Program-made: the position numbers and the translations under genes
Shown: in pieces, positions 41,484 to 55,589 of the stretch
Layout: every line of letters begins with the position of its first letter
Numbering within the stretch: position 1 is the first letter of the stretch
The notes under the pieces: generated by a model
The model's input: the letters and a program-made list of their open reading frames with translations, nothing else
What the model was told of the DNA's origin: nothing
Databases searched by the model: none
From: Amphiduros pacificus
Lineage: Eukaryota > Annelida > Polychaeta > Phyllodocida > Hesionidae
Length of the DNA: 64,000 nt
Assembly (NCBI GenBank): GCA_949316495.1
Contig: OX439012.1
Location: 8,090,549 to 8,154,548 of the forward strand
Direction of reading: 5' to 3'

Positions 41484-44400
41484 TGGACTGCAAAGGATGG
41501 ATTTCCAATTTGTGGTAAAAATATTTTATTTGTGTTTAACAGTTCTTCCCCAAATTTATATTGGAATATCAAAGTGTTGATCTACCTGTGTAGTGATTTA
41601 AGCTGCATGATGCATGCATATATCCATTAACCAAACTGTCCACTGAAGGCACACACAAAATAAGTTTACCATGTTGCCCTCTAATGAAGTTTGTCCATAT
41701 ATATTCTGCAACTGTTTTACCCGAGTTACTAAATAAAACATTGGAAATATTTTATGAACAACCTTTTTTGTTCCATTAATGATTTTTAGTGCTGATTGCA
41801 CACAAACTTCAACATGAAGCCAAAAAGAAAAATGTATGTGTTTGTACATTGTCAAAAAGATCGAGATTTATTCTTCACTATAATTTCTGTTACATGTGAT
41901 AATCCATATCTTCACCCTATCATCTTAAATAACTGAAAAATATTCTCCCATATGTGCAATGACATCTGCTATCATTCCTGGCTGCCCATCATAAGTATAA
42001 GGAACGTTCAGCACTGCTACAGGCAGACACAATGCATATATATTTTTTGTGACGTCATCTCCTTGACCACAGAGTAGGATCTTAGCAGGTATCCTTGGAA
42101 ATGAATGCCTAGAAATCAAAATATTCTGAAAACGGAAAAATCTTTAAATTTTACATCTTTACAGTATACATTCAGATAAAATACCATCATGCCACCACTA
42201 CAAGTCTCAAAAGTGCAGGAGATAAGGTGTTATAACTGGTGGGTAACATATAATTACATTTTGCACAATGATCGATCCTTTTGCTGATGTTTTCTTTTCA
42301 AAATGTGTGACACAGGAGCTTGCCATAATTAAATTTTTATATCCGACACGTCAACTATTTGGGTTAGGGGTTGATCGGAACAGTGCAAACACAACTCTTT
42401 TTAAAGGACCCAGAAATGTTCATTTCCAAGGGCAGGGCATTCCAGAGTTTAGCTGTGAAAGGTACTCAGGTGCATTGCCATTTTGTTCCTAAAAGGTCAG
42501 TAGAGCTCTCTAAAAGTCTATTCTAGGCTCCACCGGCAAATCAGAGCCATCCAAGTGATGTCCTGTATGTGTATCAAAAGTTAACTATCATAAACTGATG
42601 TTGAATATAGCACTGTGTAGCTGTGGAACTCATCAATGTAAATAACAGTTTATATTCTCAGGGATTACTGTATTATAACCATCCGAAAGACCCACCCTGT
42701 ATTTGCATCAACATTTATAGGTATTTTGCATACCTATTAGATATTTGTAGCAGACAGTGGGCCCCTAATGTAACTATCAGGTGGCACCACCATCTATCTT
42801 TCTCCCATGACACTGCAGTGTCCTCCATGATAATTGAAAATTGTCATTTATGTCATGACCCAAAATGGTATTACACACTCTTGTCAATGGCAAATTTATT
42901 GCAGCCAATACCTTACACAGCAATATATATTTTTTTCAAATCTCTTCACCCTTCCTATCTGATCACGTTCATGCTTTTTTATATATGTAAATATTTGGGT
43001 AATTACTGCACACCATCCACCATAGGCACACACAAACTATTACTATTGACAATTTGTAATTTAATACAGTTCATTTTTAAAATTTAGTCTTTCATTACAA
43101 AGATGCAAGTCTCACTTTAAATCTTCTATCATGTTAAGCCCTATTTGATATATGTTTATGAAATGTTTATGAACTCTGTTAAACGTACCCTTTAACAAAT
43201 TAGATATTTTGTGTTGGAGCTCCAGAATGCATCTTCTCCCCGTATTAATTGGATTTGTTATCTCGATTCTCATTGGCTGATATATGTCATGTTATTCAAA
43301 ATGCCATGATCAACCTCCTAGAAAACTCAGTGATAGCTATGATTTTCTCATTAAGTCATAAAGAGTTGAAGACAATTTTGAGCCCCATGGAAAATAGATA
43401 GAATTAGCCAAGAACTCTGATCATTCAATTCACCCGCATTGCTGCAGAAGCTGTGCCTCACATAGCTTAATAGCTAAGAAATGTCAACATAACGAGAAAG
43501 CAACCTTACTGATGGAAAACCAGTGTCTTAACATCAAATGACATGAAATGCACACAGTGGTTTGATCTGCAGAAATAGAAAATAAAGTTAGGCCATGTGT
43601 TTTAGAATCACCCCATGGAATTGAAAAACACCATTATACAAGGTACAAAGTTGTCCAAGATCACATTTTTCACCTACAAAAATCAGTTGTTTTGCAGATA
43701 TGAATCTATAAAAAACTGAAGACAGATATGAATTAAATTGTGTAAATAAAATACTGTAATATTTTGGCTTCCTTTGATACCTAGTTATTTTGATTTTTCA
43801 CAAAGATTCTACCCAAAAAAGGTTTTGAGAATTGCACATATATTTCAGAAAAAAAATACTAAACTTAATAACATAAGCCAATGCCCTTAGAGCTATGCTG
43901 AGATTTTTTTAATGTCTGGGAACATTTTCTAGAAATTGCTTCATAAATGATCAATTTTATCCTTTGCCAAAGCAAACTTCAACAGATGATACCTTTGACC
44001 AATTAAAATGCATGTTACATATTACATTTGGCCCCAACTTGTTATATCAATTCTCATTGGGTAATACTTGATTATTCAAAATGGCAGCTTCCTCAACAAC
44101 CCATTGATTACCATTAGGACTTTGAAAAAGATCATTACAAAATCAAAAAAGATCTGAGACTAACGGAAAATCGATTGATTTAGTCCCCTAAAAATACATC
44201 TCTCCGACCTAATAGCTAAGGACTCTGCCCAGTAGTCTCTGAGGAGACTATCAAAGTTGACAAACAGAATGACAGAAGATTTCCCCCCATCACTGCAGAA
44301 GCTATGTCAGAATCACTAAACATCAAATTTGACAGTAGATGTCTTCAATATGAAACACTTAATACACCATAATGTTACTCATAAGTGCTTCTCTCCAGTA

Positions 44401-44521
44401 CTGTTATGGGAACTCAGTCATATCAAAACTTATGTCACTCATTTTTATATGATAAAGTACAGAGTAGTATATGAAAGGTAGTTTTTATTTCCTTTTGCTC
44501 CCATATGCTATATCCCTTCAG

Positions 44522-44644
44522 TGCCCTTATCAGGGTCAAGTCAGAGGTGTCAAGAAGAAGTGTGTTTCCCTCAACATTTCATGCTCTGGTGCATTGTGGT
44601 GTTCCAGGAAGTTTGAAATCATCAAGAAACTTTTGAAAGTGAAG
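44522..44644 (+). CDS. Exon-like ORF of unknown plus-strand gene (unit 2, first)
   Basis: Counterpart of 9351-9471 with a better acceptor (CCCTTCAG). It is two bases longer near the 3' end (AAACTTTTGAAAG instead of AAACATGAAAG), so it no longer joins the next exon in the frame used in unit 1. Either this copy is broken or neither is coding. Confidence 0.25.
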
Positions 44645-44917
44645 GTAATCTTTTCATTAATATATATAACCATCAAAGTGTAAATATTTTGTAAATCTCT
44701 ATTAACATTACATCAATATAATTAGCAGAACATGCAGAATGACAACATACAGAATAACAACGATGGTTGGACAAGGAGGGGAGGGCTTGGCCAAACTGCT
44801 AATGTGGAACATGTTTTCAAGACAGATAAAAAATCTCAGGATTAAAAATCTCTAGCTACATGAAGGACATGAATTGGTTTTCGCTGTTATAGCAATACCT
44901 GACCAAATTGTGAAGTG

Positions 44918-45037
44918 TCACATTTGTATGTCATTCCATGGTGTTGCCACTCCTTCTTGTTTATCAGCTATGTATTCTAATACTTTGACATACTTTAGGT
45001 ATGTCAATGTATTGCAGTACATCGTTGATATACATGG
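44918..45037 (-). CDS. TTI1: TTI1 exon f (unit 2)
   Basis: Same acceptor, frame and stop as 9732-9851, and identical at the protein level. The unchanged residues across both units support coding status or very recent duplication. Confidence 0.7.
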   Translation of the reverse strand, partial: PCISTMYCNTLTYLKYVKVLEYIADKQEGVATPWNDIQM

Positions 45038-45667
45038 CTGAATTTCAGATACACAAAAAAAAGTGCCCGATGACATATCTATTTTCATAAATAAGTTGAC
45101 ATATGAGTTTAATAAGCAAAACATTTTCAAATATAGGTTATCATAATATATCTAGAAACTTATAACATACAGAACTACAAAACACAATTTAGCATCTGTA
45201 CCAAATTTATTTTATCAAAAGGGCATTTCATAACAATTCTACTACATCACTATTGATATTTCATCAGAAGATATTAAAATTATATTTTTGTTTGCTATTG
45301 ATTAAATACTCAAAAAAATGATATCTTTTTGAGGAAAATAAAAGTTTTGTCCTAATTTAACATTACTTTTTACATATTTCAGTTTTGAACAATAAATTCA
45401 TGATGATATTGACTAAATTGAGACACTTTTATTACAATTACTGAACTTAACTTTTGATACAATTCTAGTACAGTATATTACTCGAATTAATGCACTGATC
45501 AAAATAGCAAAATAAATTACTTCTGAATTTACAAGTTTGTAATATAATCATAGAATTAGGGTTTACAGTAGTAATTATATGTAGGTAGCCATTGTGAATA
45601 AATGAACTTAAATGGAGTCAAGGGTGTATTAATTCCTGTACTCCACTGTTTGTATCATATCTTGTAG

Positions 45668-45759
45668 GTGGTCTAAATGAAATCCACTTTAAGGAAGGAA
45701 GAAGTATCATCTCTATTTTTTCTCTGGTCAACAAAAGAGTGCTGATATCAAGACCACAG
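45668..45759 (+). CDS. Exon-like ORF of unknown plus-strand gene (unit 2, second)
   Basis: Counterpart of 10519-10610. The splice-like ends are kept and the frame is open (GLNEIHFKEGRSIISIFSLV, NKRVLISRPQ) with four replacement changes and few silent ones, which hints at relaxed constraint. Confidence 0.3.
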
Positions 45760-45887
45760 GTATTTATGCTTTCATTTTGTTAATTTATGTAATTTCTTTT
45801 ATCAAAAATTGTATTTTTCATATTTCATTTAACCAACGTCTTTGTGGTATTATTGTTATTATTGTTATTATTGTTGTTGTTGTTGTT

Positions 45888-45889
<2 letters not shown>

Positions 45890-45971
<82 letters not shown>

Positions 45972-45972
45972 T
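45890..45972. repeat. (ATC)n microsatellite
   Basis: A CAT/ATC run preceded by ATT/GTT triplets. The equivalent locus in unit 1 is a pure ATT run. Confidence 0.95.
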
Positions 45973-47309
45973 TCATTATTATAATTTCCAAATACCAGAT
46001 TTACACATGGTTTATAAAAAAGACATTAACACTAACATCATATTCATAACATCTGTTCAAGGATGTTCTGTGAGTAATGAATATTCCGTGAGTAATGAAT
46101 CATAAGTGTTAGAGTATGAACCGGGCAGCTGGCTGTACTCTTCATCTGTCCATCATTATAGTTAAAGTCTGACTGACAATGTTTACATTAAAAGTCTGGG
46201 TTAAAAGTGACATGTGTGGGTCTGACCTCTTGTGGCACAAACATGTAATTGTGCTGAAAAGATTATTATTATTAATAAATCAAATCATAATGTACCCTTT
46301 CAACTGCCTGCCAATCATTATTGTCAAAACTTGACTAACAACATTTAATCACATTCAATATATGGGTCAAAGCTAACATGTTTTGGTCTGACATTGGTTC
46401 AAACATGTACTTGACAAGGCTCTTATAGTTGATCACAACAATTCATGGAGTTTGCATTTACTTAGCATGCCAAGATGTTCACATAATGAACATAGAACAC
46501 CAGATATAGATGTAAGTAATCTGTCTTGTTTGACCAAAATAAAAAGTCTGTTTCTATAACACTGCACATGATTTATTGAATAATGCAATCTTATCAAAAC
46601 AGCACTCGATATAGTGCCAATACATTATTTTCAGTTATTTTCAAAAAGATCTTTTGCTCTTTATTTATCAGTCCGGTTTCAATCCTAATGATTGTACTGT
46701 TAAATTAAATCATCTCATGCAAATTGAGCGAATGGAATTTACTTGATCCATCTTTAAGATGTCTTGTTGATTTTGATCACCTCAAGACTGCTTATTGCCA
46801 AAATGATCCCAAGCCATGCAAACATAATTTTCTTGGCAAACATAACTATAATATAATTTTCCTCCTTTGGCAAGAATAAGAATGAAGTGTAGTCTTCTAG
46901 GTGCTTACCTTCATTCTCATGGGTTGATCAACTCACGCAAATATGTGTGGCCACCCTAAAGAAGATAATTTGTCTTATTTCATGACTTGTCTTAACTTCA
47001 ACACTGTTAGGGCTTTTCCTCATGGTAAAATAATTGTTAATGTACAATTTACTGTGTACAACATTTTACAGGATTCTAAAAAATAAATCTCTTGAAAAAA
47101 TAGTTGTCGGAGCAGTTCATGATTTCATAGAGGGAACAAACAGATTTATAAGTATTGTACTCGTATGATGTTTTGTATACTTTTTTAGTAGATTTGGACA
47201 GTGCTAAACTTGGTCCCAAATTTTACTCAACTCTTACATGTACATTACTTATATTTCCTTTGACTTAATATATCTTTTTTATTATTGCACCATTCTGTTC
47301 ATGAACTTC

Positions 47310-47520
47310 TTACTCCTCCAATATCACACCATTCTGTACAATACTTAAATTTCATTTGATATCACACCATTCTGTGCATGTACTTATAATTCCTTTGATT
47401 TCATACTATTCTGTACATGTATTTATACTTCCTTTGATTTCATACCATTCTGTACATGTATTTATACTTCCTTTGATTTCATACCATTCTGTACATGTAT
47501 TTATACTTCCTTTGATGTCA
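47310..47520. repeat. 39-bp tandem repeat (A3)
   Basis: About five units of the repeat described at 319-540. Confidence 0.85.
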
Positions 47521-47778
47521 CCATTCGGAATATTTAACTCTTTTTTTCCTTGCTGTCATGCCAAACTGCAAAAGTATCTTTGTCCTTTAAAGTATATAAT
47601 GCACTGCGACAACATGCCATATAACTGTATAGTTTTTCCAGATGGTCAATGGCACTATCCCATGGTGCTTAGGAAAAGTTTCAGTCGTTGCATTGGCCAT
47701 ATCACTTAAAACAGGGATTTGTACCTTAAAGTTTGTCACCCTAATTTTCTTAATGGAGATCATATCTGTAATATCCCG

Positions 47779-48940
47779 CTGTGATGTCACCTCACTTTGT
47801 GCAGTATCCTTGTCACTTGTTTAAATGCTGTGAGCCTAGTTTCTGTGATGTCACCTCACTTTGTGCAGTATTCTAGTCACTTGTTTAAATGCTGTCAGCC
47901 TAGTTTCTGTGATGTCACCTCACATTGTGCAGTATCCTTGTCACTTGTTTATATGCTGTCAGACTAGCCTCTGTGATGTCACCTCACTTTGTGCAGTATT
48001 CTAGTCACTTGTTTAAATGCTGTCAGCCTAGCTTCTGTGATGTCACCTCACTTTGTGCAGGATCTGTGATGTCACCTCACTTTGTGCAGGATGTCACCTC
48101 ACTTTGTGCAGGATCCTTGTCACTTGTTTAAATGTTGCCAGCCTGGCTTCTGTGATGTCACCTCACTTTGTGCAGTATCCTTGTCACTTGTTTATATGCT
48201 GCCAGCCTAGCTTCTGTGATGTCACCTCACTTTGTGCAGTATCCTTGTCACTTGTTTATATGCTGCCAGCCTAGCTTCTGTGATGTCACCTCACTTTGTG
48301 CAGTATCCTTGTCACTTGTTTAAATGTTGCCAGCCTAGCTTCTGTGATGTCACCTCACTTTGTGCAGTATCCTTGTCACTTGTTTATTTGCTGCCTCAGT
48401 GATGACACCTCACTTTGTGCAGTATCCTTGTCACTTGTTTAAATGTTGCCAGCCTAGCTTCTGTGATGTCACCTCACTTTGTGCAGTATTCTTGTCACTT
48501 GTTTAAATGATGTCAGCCTAGCCTCCGTGATGTCACCTCACTTTGTGCAGTATCCTTGTCACTTGTTTAAATGCTGCCAGCCTAGCTTCTGTGATGTCAC
48601 CTCACTTTGTGCAGTATCCTTGTCACTTGTTTAAATGTTGTCAGCCTAGCTTCTGTGATGTCACCTCACTTTGTGCAGTATTCTAGTCACTTGTTTAAAT
48701 GCTGTCAGCCTAGCTTCTGTGATGTCACCTCACTTTGTGCAGTATTCTAGTCTCTTGTTTAAATGCTGCCAGCCTAGCTTCTGTGATGTCACTCACTTTG
48801 TGCAGGATCCTTGTCACTTGTTTAAATGCTGTCAGCCTAGCTTCTGTGATGTCACCTCACTTTGTGCAGTATCCTTGTCACTTGTTTAAATGATGTCAGC
48901 CTAGCTTCTGTGATGTCACTCACTTTGTGCAGTATCCTTG
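47779..48940. repeat. 64-bp tandem repeat (A3), about 18 units
   Basis: Same unit as at 800-1475. Near 48055-48115 a short internal fragment (GATGTCACCTCACTTTGTGC AGGAT) is tripled, a local rearrangement not seen in the other arrays. Confidence 0.9.
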
Positions 48941-49603
48941 TCTCTTATCTATTGGTTGGGTCAGCTTAACCTCTCCATCAGCATGTTGATGTTATCACTA
49001 TATTCATTCCTTGTGCAGCTTCCAGCAACCTGAAACAATTCATTTGCACTATAATTGACTATTTCTTCAAATTTGAAATAACCTAAGAACAGAGACTAAC
49101 AGGAATATAGACAAACAACCTTCCTTTTTCAAACTCAGGTCATGCCAAATCTTGGCAATGGCCCTTTTCAATATATGCAGTTGTACACTTTGTCTTATTT
49201 ATTGTCATAATAAATTATTTATCATAATTGAACCATATACCAAAATGACGGCAATTAAAGCATATTCTGCACATGCAATGCAGGGCTGACACATGTACAC
49301 ATGTATACTCTTTGCATATACTGTTTAGTGTACATACTCTTTGTATGCATACACTCTTTGGTCTGAAACATTTTTACACCTTCCCACCCAAGTGGCACAT
49401 GCTAGGCACTGAGCAAATGTCATGTTTGTAAGCTGTGAAAACACAGTTTTACTGATTGCTCAGTTTATGAATGAGACACCTGATTACAGTTTATAACTTG
49501 ATGTTGGTCAATTAAAATCTGATGATATTTTGGTGATTTAAAACATTCTTTCAGTCATTTCATGATGGGACCTACTTGAAGCAGAAATAGCCCATTGAAT
49601 TGT

Positions 49604-49810
49604 CATGTCGGAGGTCCTTGACATGACAACCCAAGTTCAGTCACAGTCACAATGGGTTAACCCTTTAGGCAAGGGCCTCAGCTCATGTGTGAAATTGTGT
49701 CATGAATTGAACGGCCGGGGATAGGGGATCAAACCCACGACCTTTGGATCACCAGAGGAACTGGTGCTAATAAGCTGGCGCTTGAACCAACTGCGCTTCG
49801 GCCCGTGACC
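49604..49810 (-). mobile_element. tRNA-derived SINE (A3)
   Basis: Third copy of the SINE at 2131-2340, with the same pol III boxes on the minus strand. Confidence 0.7.
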
Positions 49811-50384
49811 ATTTCAATTGGTATTAAATAGATGGCAATGATGGCTGAGGTAGTAATTGAATATTATGTCATGCAGAGTGAAATGTAATACGTGATATTG
49901 AACATTTATTTGTTCATATTCTTTTATTTTGTCATATTAAATAACATGGCTACAAAAACCAACCAATCAGTACTCAGATTGGGCAAAGGTCCCCAGAAGT
50001 ACATGTGTACATGCTAAATGTCAAACTGTTCTGACTTTATCATGCACACAAGTCAAGTTGGCAACATGGTTGTCATGGCAACAGAAATTGACCAATCACA
50101 GCCATTATCTAATCAGATCAGAGGAAGGTCCCCAAGAGTGCATGTGTGCAATATCAAAATGATGGTGGGGGGTGGGGGTGGGAATATTCTTTGGCAAGGC
50201 TGTTAAGGTCTCAATGTGAAATGACTGAAATAATGTTGAAAGTGATGTAAAACCCCAAACAAACTGATAAACATGATAATTATTCCCAACAAGACATTTC
50301 CAATATCCCCCTATTATAAATGATCTATTCTAAATAACCTTTGAACATATGAGGTAGGCATGTACACATGTACATGTACACCGG

Positions 50385-51960
50385 CATCAGCCATACAGCC
50401 TGGATCTACTCTACCCTCCAGTCTACTCACCTGTATGTGTGGCAGGTAGGGGTGAGGAGGAGTCAAGCTTGTGGGAGAGTACTGATCTATCAGCATCAGC
50501 CATACAGCCATACAGCCTGGATCTACTCTACCCTCCAGTCTACTCACCTGTATGTGTGGCAGGTAGGGGTGGGGAGGAGTCAAGCTTGTGGGAGAGTACT
50601 GATCTACCAGCATCAACCATACAGCCTGGATCTACTCTACCCTCCAGTCTACTCACCTGTATGTGTGGCAGGTAGGGGTGGGGAGGAGTCAAGCTTGTGG
50701 GACAGTACTAATCTACCAGCATCAGCCATACAGCCTGGATCTACTCTACCAGCACCAACCATACAGCCTGGAATTACTCTACCAGCACCAACCATACAGC
50801 CTGGATCTACTCTACCAGCACCAACCATACAGCCTGGATCTACTCTACCATCATCAACCATACAGCCTGGATTTACTCTACCAGCATCAACCATACAGCC
50901 TGGATCTACTCTACCCTCCAGTCTACTCACCTGTATGTGTGGCAGGTAGGGGTGGGGAGGAGTCAAGCTTGTGGGAGAGTACTGATCTACTAGCATCAAC
51001 CATACAGCCTGGATCTACTCTACCAGCATCAACCATACAGCCTGGATCTACTCTACCAGCACCAACCATACAGCCTGGATTTACTCTACCAGCACCAACC
51101 ATACAGCCTGGATCTACTCTACCGGCACCAACCATACAGCCTGGATCTACTCTACCAGCACCAACCATACAGCCTGGATTTACTCTACCAGCACCAACCA
51201 TACAGCCTGAATCTACTCTACCAGCACCAACCATACAGCCTGGATCTACTCTACCAGCACCAACCATACAGCCTGGATCTACTCTACCAGCATCAACCAT
51301 ACAGCCTGGATTTACTCTACCAGCATCAGCCATACAGCCTGGATCTACTCTACCAGCATCAACCATACAGCCAGGATTTACTCTACCAGCATCAACCATA
51401 CAGCCTGGATCTACTCTACCCTCCAGTCTACTCACCTGTATGTGTGGCAGGTAGGGGTGGGGAGGAGTCAAGCTTATGGGACAGTACTGATCTACCAGCA
51501 TCAGCCATACAGCCATACAGCCTGGATCTACTCTACCCTCCAGTCTACTCACCTGTATGTGTGGCAGGTAGGGGTGGGGAGGAGTCAAGCTTGTGGGACA
51601 GTACTGATCAACTAGCATCAACCATACAGCCTGGATCTACTCTACCCTCCAGTCTACTCACCTGTATGTGTGGCAGGTAGGGGTGGGGAGGAGTCAAGCT
51701 TGTGGGACAGTACTAATCTACCAGCATCAGCCATACAGCCTGGATCTACTCTACCCTCCAGTCTACTCACCTGTATGTGTGGCAGGTAGGGGTGGGGAGG
51801 AGTCAAGCTTGTGGGACAGTACTGATCTACCAGCATCAGCCATACAGCCTGGATCTACTCTACCCTCCAGTCTACTCACCTGTATGTGTGGCAGGTAGGG
51901 GTGGGGAGGTGTCAAGCTTGTGGGACAGTACTGATCTACCAGCATCAACCATACACAGTC
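50385..51960. repeat. 109-bp TTI1-exon minisatellite with nested 33-bp expansion (A3)
   Basis: Nine 109-bp donor-bearing units. Within two of them a 33-bp piece (CCAACCATACAGCCTGGAT..) has expanded separately, at about 50730-50905 (six units) and 51000-51415 (about thirteen units). Because 33 is a multiple of three, this gives long open frames on both strands (an 11-residue repeat PAPTIQPGSTL), which are artefacts. Confidence 0.9.
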
Positions 51961-52002
51961 TGGATCTGCTTCCATGAAGCAATAAAATGCTGACATACAT
52001 GC
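51880..52002 (-). CDS. TTI1: TTI1 exon e (unit 2)
   Basis: Identical in translation to 17179-17301, with the same ATTGTAG acceptor and GTGAGT donor. It joins exon f2 at 45037 in phase. Confidence 0.9.
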
Positions 52003-52362
52003 CTACAATACAAAGTGAAACATTTAAGAAATTAAGCACCAATTTTGCAAAAAACATGTAAAATTCACAATGATATAGGTGATAAACGTATTTGTCTTTC
52101 ATGTCTATTATTTTTTTATTCATGCATCCCCATCAGTGACTGAGATCTATTTTAAGAAGACCAAATTAATAGCCAAATTTTAAATGCACACTCTTTGCTT
52201 AGCGTCATTTTCATGTGGAGCTTTAGTATAGAGGCGCTCACTCCAGTGGCATCAGTTGCTTCAACAATAATAAGCACAGAAAATACCGAATTACAACCCA
52301 CAGGATATGACTACGCATTTCCCATGATCGTACCGATCACAGAATAACACAGATAGTTCATA

Positions 52363-52398
52363 TTTTTGACAATGATTGCCAACAATCATTGTCAAAAA
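52363..52398. other. Perfect hairpin (unit 2)
   Basis: Same 16-base arms as 17662-17697 with loop CCAA in place of TCGG. Confidence 0.75.
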
Positions 52399-54233
52399 AG
52401 GAACAATCCGATTTACAAAGAAACCATCATAGTGCACATCTACTTCCTTTGATAGCTTATGAGTGTCAAGTATCATGAAACTGTCGTCATTTACTCCAGA
52501 GTTATTGAGATGATGGGCCTGTGACCTTGAAATAAGATGAAGGTCACCGTCCATCAAACTCTTTTACATCAAATAAAGTGTTGTGTAAGTGATGAGGATG
52601 GGATCTGATCTGATCAGTACTTAGTCATTTGCCTAGCAACCAAAAGGGTCAAAAGACCATTCTCATGCCCCTCCTGATTGGTGTTACATAAGCTTATGTA
52701 ACCAGCAGTCACGGATCACAGGATCAATTCCCCTCCTCACCTCTATATCTACCTCTGTATAAAAGTTGAAACATATATTACTAGTAGTTTTGGAGAAGAT
52801 TTTTAAAGGAAATGTTGACAGACAGATAAGAAATTTTCCCCACTCCTTAAGCTGTGTGACTTCATAGAAGGCAACAGAGCTAAAAAGGAAAAAGGTGTGA
52901 TAAAGACACAAACATACAGACACAGGATAGACAGGCTGATTACAAAGAGGTACTGGATGTTAGCTCGCAGTACCTCAATTAATAAATTCTCTGACATGTT
53001 TTGAACGAACTGGTGAAAGTAAAACTATGTACATGTATATTACTTCATTTTAGTTACATTGATAAATCAGTTTACTTAAGGCTTCCCAGGCAAGCTTATC
53101 TGACTTAACAAACTTCTGTGCTATTATGCATGATTTGCTGTAACTTCAGATGAGTGGTTTGGGGTATCTGAAATAGTTATATGGTCATGAAAATGTGATA
53201 CAAGCAAGCTGCCTCACTAAAATCAGCTAAAAAATACCAACCATGGCTATTGTGTTTTTACTGAAAGTGCCAAGTACCGCCTGTACACTTTTGACAACCA
53301 GGTGGTCACATGTATACAAGCGTGTTACTTCTATTATGGTCTGTCAGGGTGTTAGGCCTGTATGAATGGACAAGTATTAATGAACAAACAAATCACTCCA
53401 TCGTCCCAATCTGAAGGTGCCCCATAGATAGTAAAACTTTACTAAGAACATGTAGGTGTTTGCACTTAGTCTAGATCACTGGTCAGCTAATCAAATTTTT
53501 TTAACAAAATGTGCGATGGATGAATTCAATTTATACAGAAGACTCATCCACTTTCAAATGGCACAGAAGTTTATGTAGGTGAAATATGATGGGTAATACC
53601 ATTTAATTGCAAAATTTTGTGTATAAACATTTATATTATGGAAGGAAAAAGTGTTTGAAAACCTCATTTCATGAATGCTTGCAGATGATGCATGATTTGC
53701 TGTTATAATTACTCCAGATCTGTTTTCCTAAAATCTTTTCAGCTTGATATTATTCATCATCCACAAAGATTGAAAAGAATCAGTTTATGCGAGACTAAAG
53801 GGTGGATGTACTGCCCCCTGGTGGTGACCTAGTTAAATCAACCGAACTCATCTGACTTAACCAATCTCTGTTGGTTATAGTATAATGTTCTACCAAACTT
53901 TCCAGGTTCTTGTGATGTGATGTAAAAGACTCACTGGCAGTATTAATACATTCTCTTCAATTTTGTCTGCAAATGAGTCCATTTTTCTATAAATCTGTAT
54001 GTTCTTGGGTATTTGGTATGGCAAAAAAAGAAATATTTCATCTCAGTTCTTTGGAGTGTTATCATATATAGACATTTCCTTTTTGGGCAATTTTAATGAC
54101 TTGATGATGAATGCTTTTCAAAGGGTACAATTATCTTTTTTTGCCGAAAAAGAATAATTCAAAACAACTGTACAAAATAGGTCCCAATCAATTATAATAT
54201 CCCAGTAATCATATTACACTCAAAGTTTAACAT

Positions 54234-54237
54234 TTAT
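54234..54237. other. Empty insertion site of the fold-back element
   Basis: AACAT-TTAT-AACG here corresponds to AACAT-TTAT-[element]-TTAT-AACG in unit 1. A single TTAT is left, exactly as before insertion. Confidence 0.9.
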
Positions 54238-54499
54238 AACGAAAGCAACAATTCTTCACACTAAAAGAATGGAAATTATATTGATATGTTTGAAAAATCT
54301 GATATCTTTTACTGTTTCCTCATATATCTAATTATAGTATACTACTTTTATTTCCAAAGTTTACAAAGAAGGAGAAAAACATAGGCATCAGAGATGCATC
54401 AACCCTCAGCCCTGGTAACTTACTGTACAACATTCACTCCGCACGATATTTGTGAACAAAATGTCACTGCACCAAGACAATTTGATGCAGGGGAAAAAA

Positions 54500-55105
54500 A
54501 ACGTAATAGTGCATATCTTCTTCATTTGATAGCTTATGTGTGTCAAGTATCATGGTGTTTGGGATTTCACATAATTGTCCCTGTGACCTTGAAAAGTAGG
54601 TGAAGGTCACCATCCATCAAACTTATCTGGGGTCTTTACCAGATCCTCATGTACCAGTATGTCCATTCTCATGAAGCTGCCATCGTAAATGTCCCTGTGA
54701 CCTTAAAAAGTAGGTTAAGGTCATGTTTCATAAAAATATGCTTATATAGATGCTTATATGTGTCAAATCTCATAAAGGTGCCATCATTTGCTCTTGAGTT
54801 ATTGCAATTCTTGGGATTTCACTTAATTGTCCCTGTGACAAGATCACCGTCAATCATATTGGTTCGAGGTTTTCACCTGATGCTTATGTGTGTCAAATCT
54901 CATAAAGCTGTCATCATGTGTTTTTGAATTATCGCGATTCTTGGGATTTCACATAATTATCTCTGCGACCTTGATAAATAGGTCAAGGTCTTCATCCTTC
55001 AAACTTGCTTATGTGTGTCAAGTTTTATGAGGCTGCCATCATTTCTTCTTGAGTTATTGCGATGACAAGGATGTTCGCTACAGACAGACAGACAGACAGA
55101 CAGAT
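54500..55105. repeat. Diverged CAAGGTCA tandem repeat and (GACA)n (unit 2)
   Basis: Counterpart of 25900-26520. The flanking 1.3 kb AGGTCA-rich segment found in unit 1 is absent after about 55155. Confidence 0.7.
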
Positions 55106-55386
55106 GCCAGGAGTACTGCAATATCCACAGCCTGATTACATCAGCGGCTGAGGGTAAAAAAGGAACCAAATGGTCCTGAAAATCTGTCTTTTTGTTATTT
55201 AAATGGATCTGTCAGTTTGTCTTTTCTTCCAAATAAGTATGCTAAAAGAATTTAATGTGAACTATTAAATTATTCTATGAGATGTATTAATATTTAACCT
55301 GTTCTCAACATATATTTATATATTATGTGAAAATATATATGTAAGAATTTGTTTTTCTGAGCCTCCCTACTTTCCAGTTGACCTAC

Positions 55387-55473
55387 CTCCTGTAGCTGTA
55401 AAGGTTGCCTGGCACTGAGGTACTGTGCACAAGCTGACATCAGAGGCCATGCATGACTGCCCTCTAGTGAGAT
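55387..55473 (-). CDS. TTI1: TTI1 exon d (unit 2)
   Basis: Same splice sites and product as 28119-28205, with one silent change (GCT to GCC in the YLSARQ codons). Confidence 0.9.
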
Positions 55474-55589
55474 CTGAAATCACATCAATACCTCATAGTA
55501 ATATATGGAAATGTTTCATTGGGATATTTTATATTGTTTTGTACTTGCACAAGGGGCAAAACCACCAAGTGAAATATAAATAAAGCGAT

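Noticed and set aside
50663-51454. 263-residue proline-rich repeat frame and its 232-residue antisense partner
   Set aside because: Both strands are open because the 33-base sub-repeat is a multiple of three. It is minisatellite sequence derived from a TTI1 exon.
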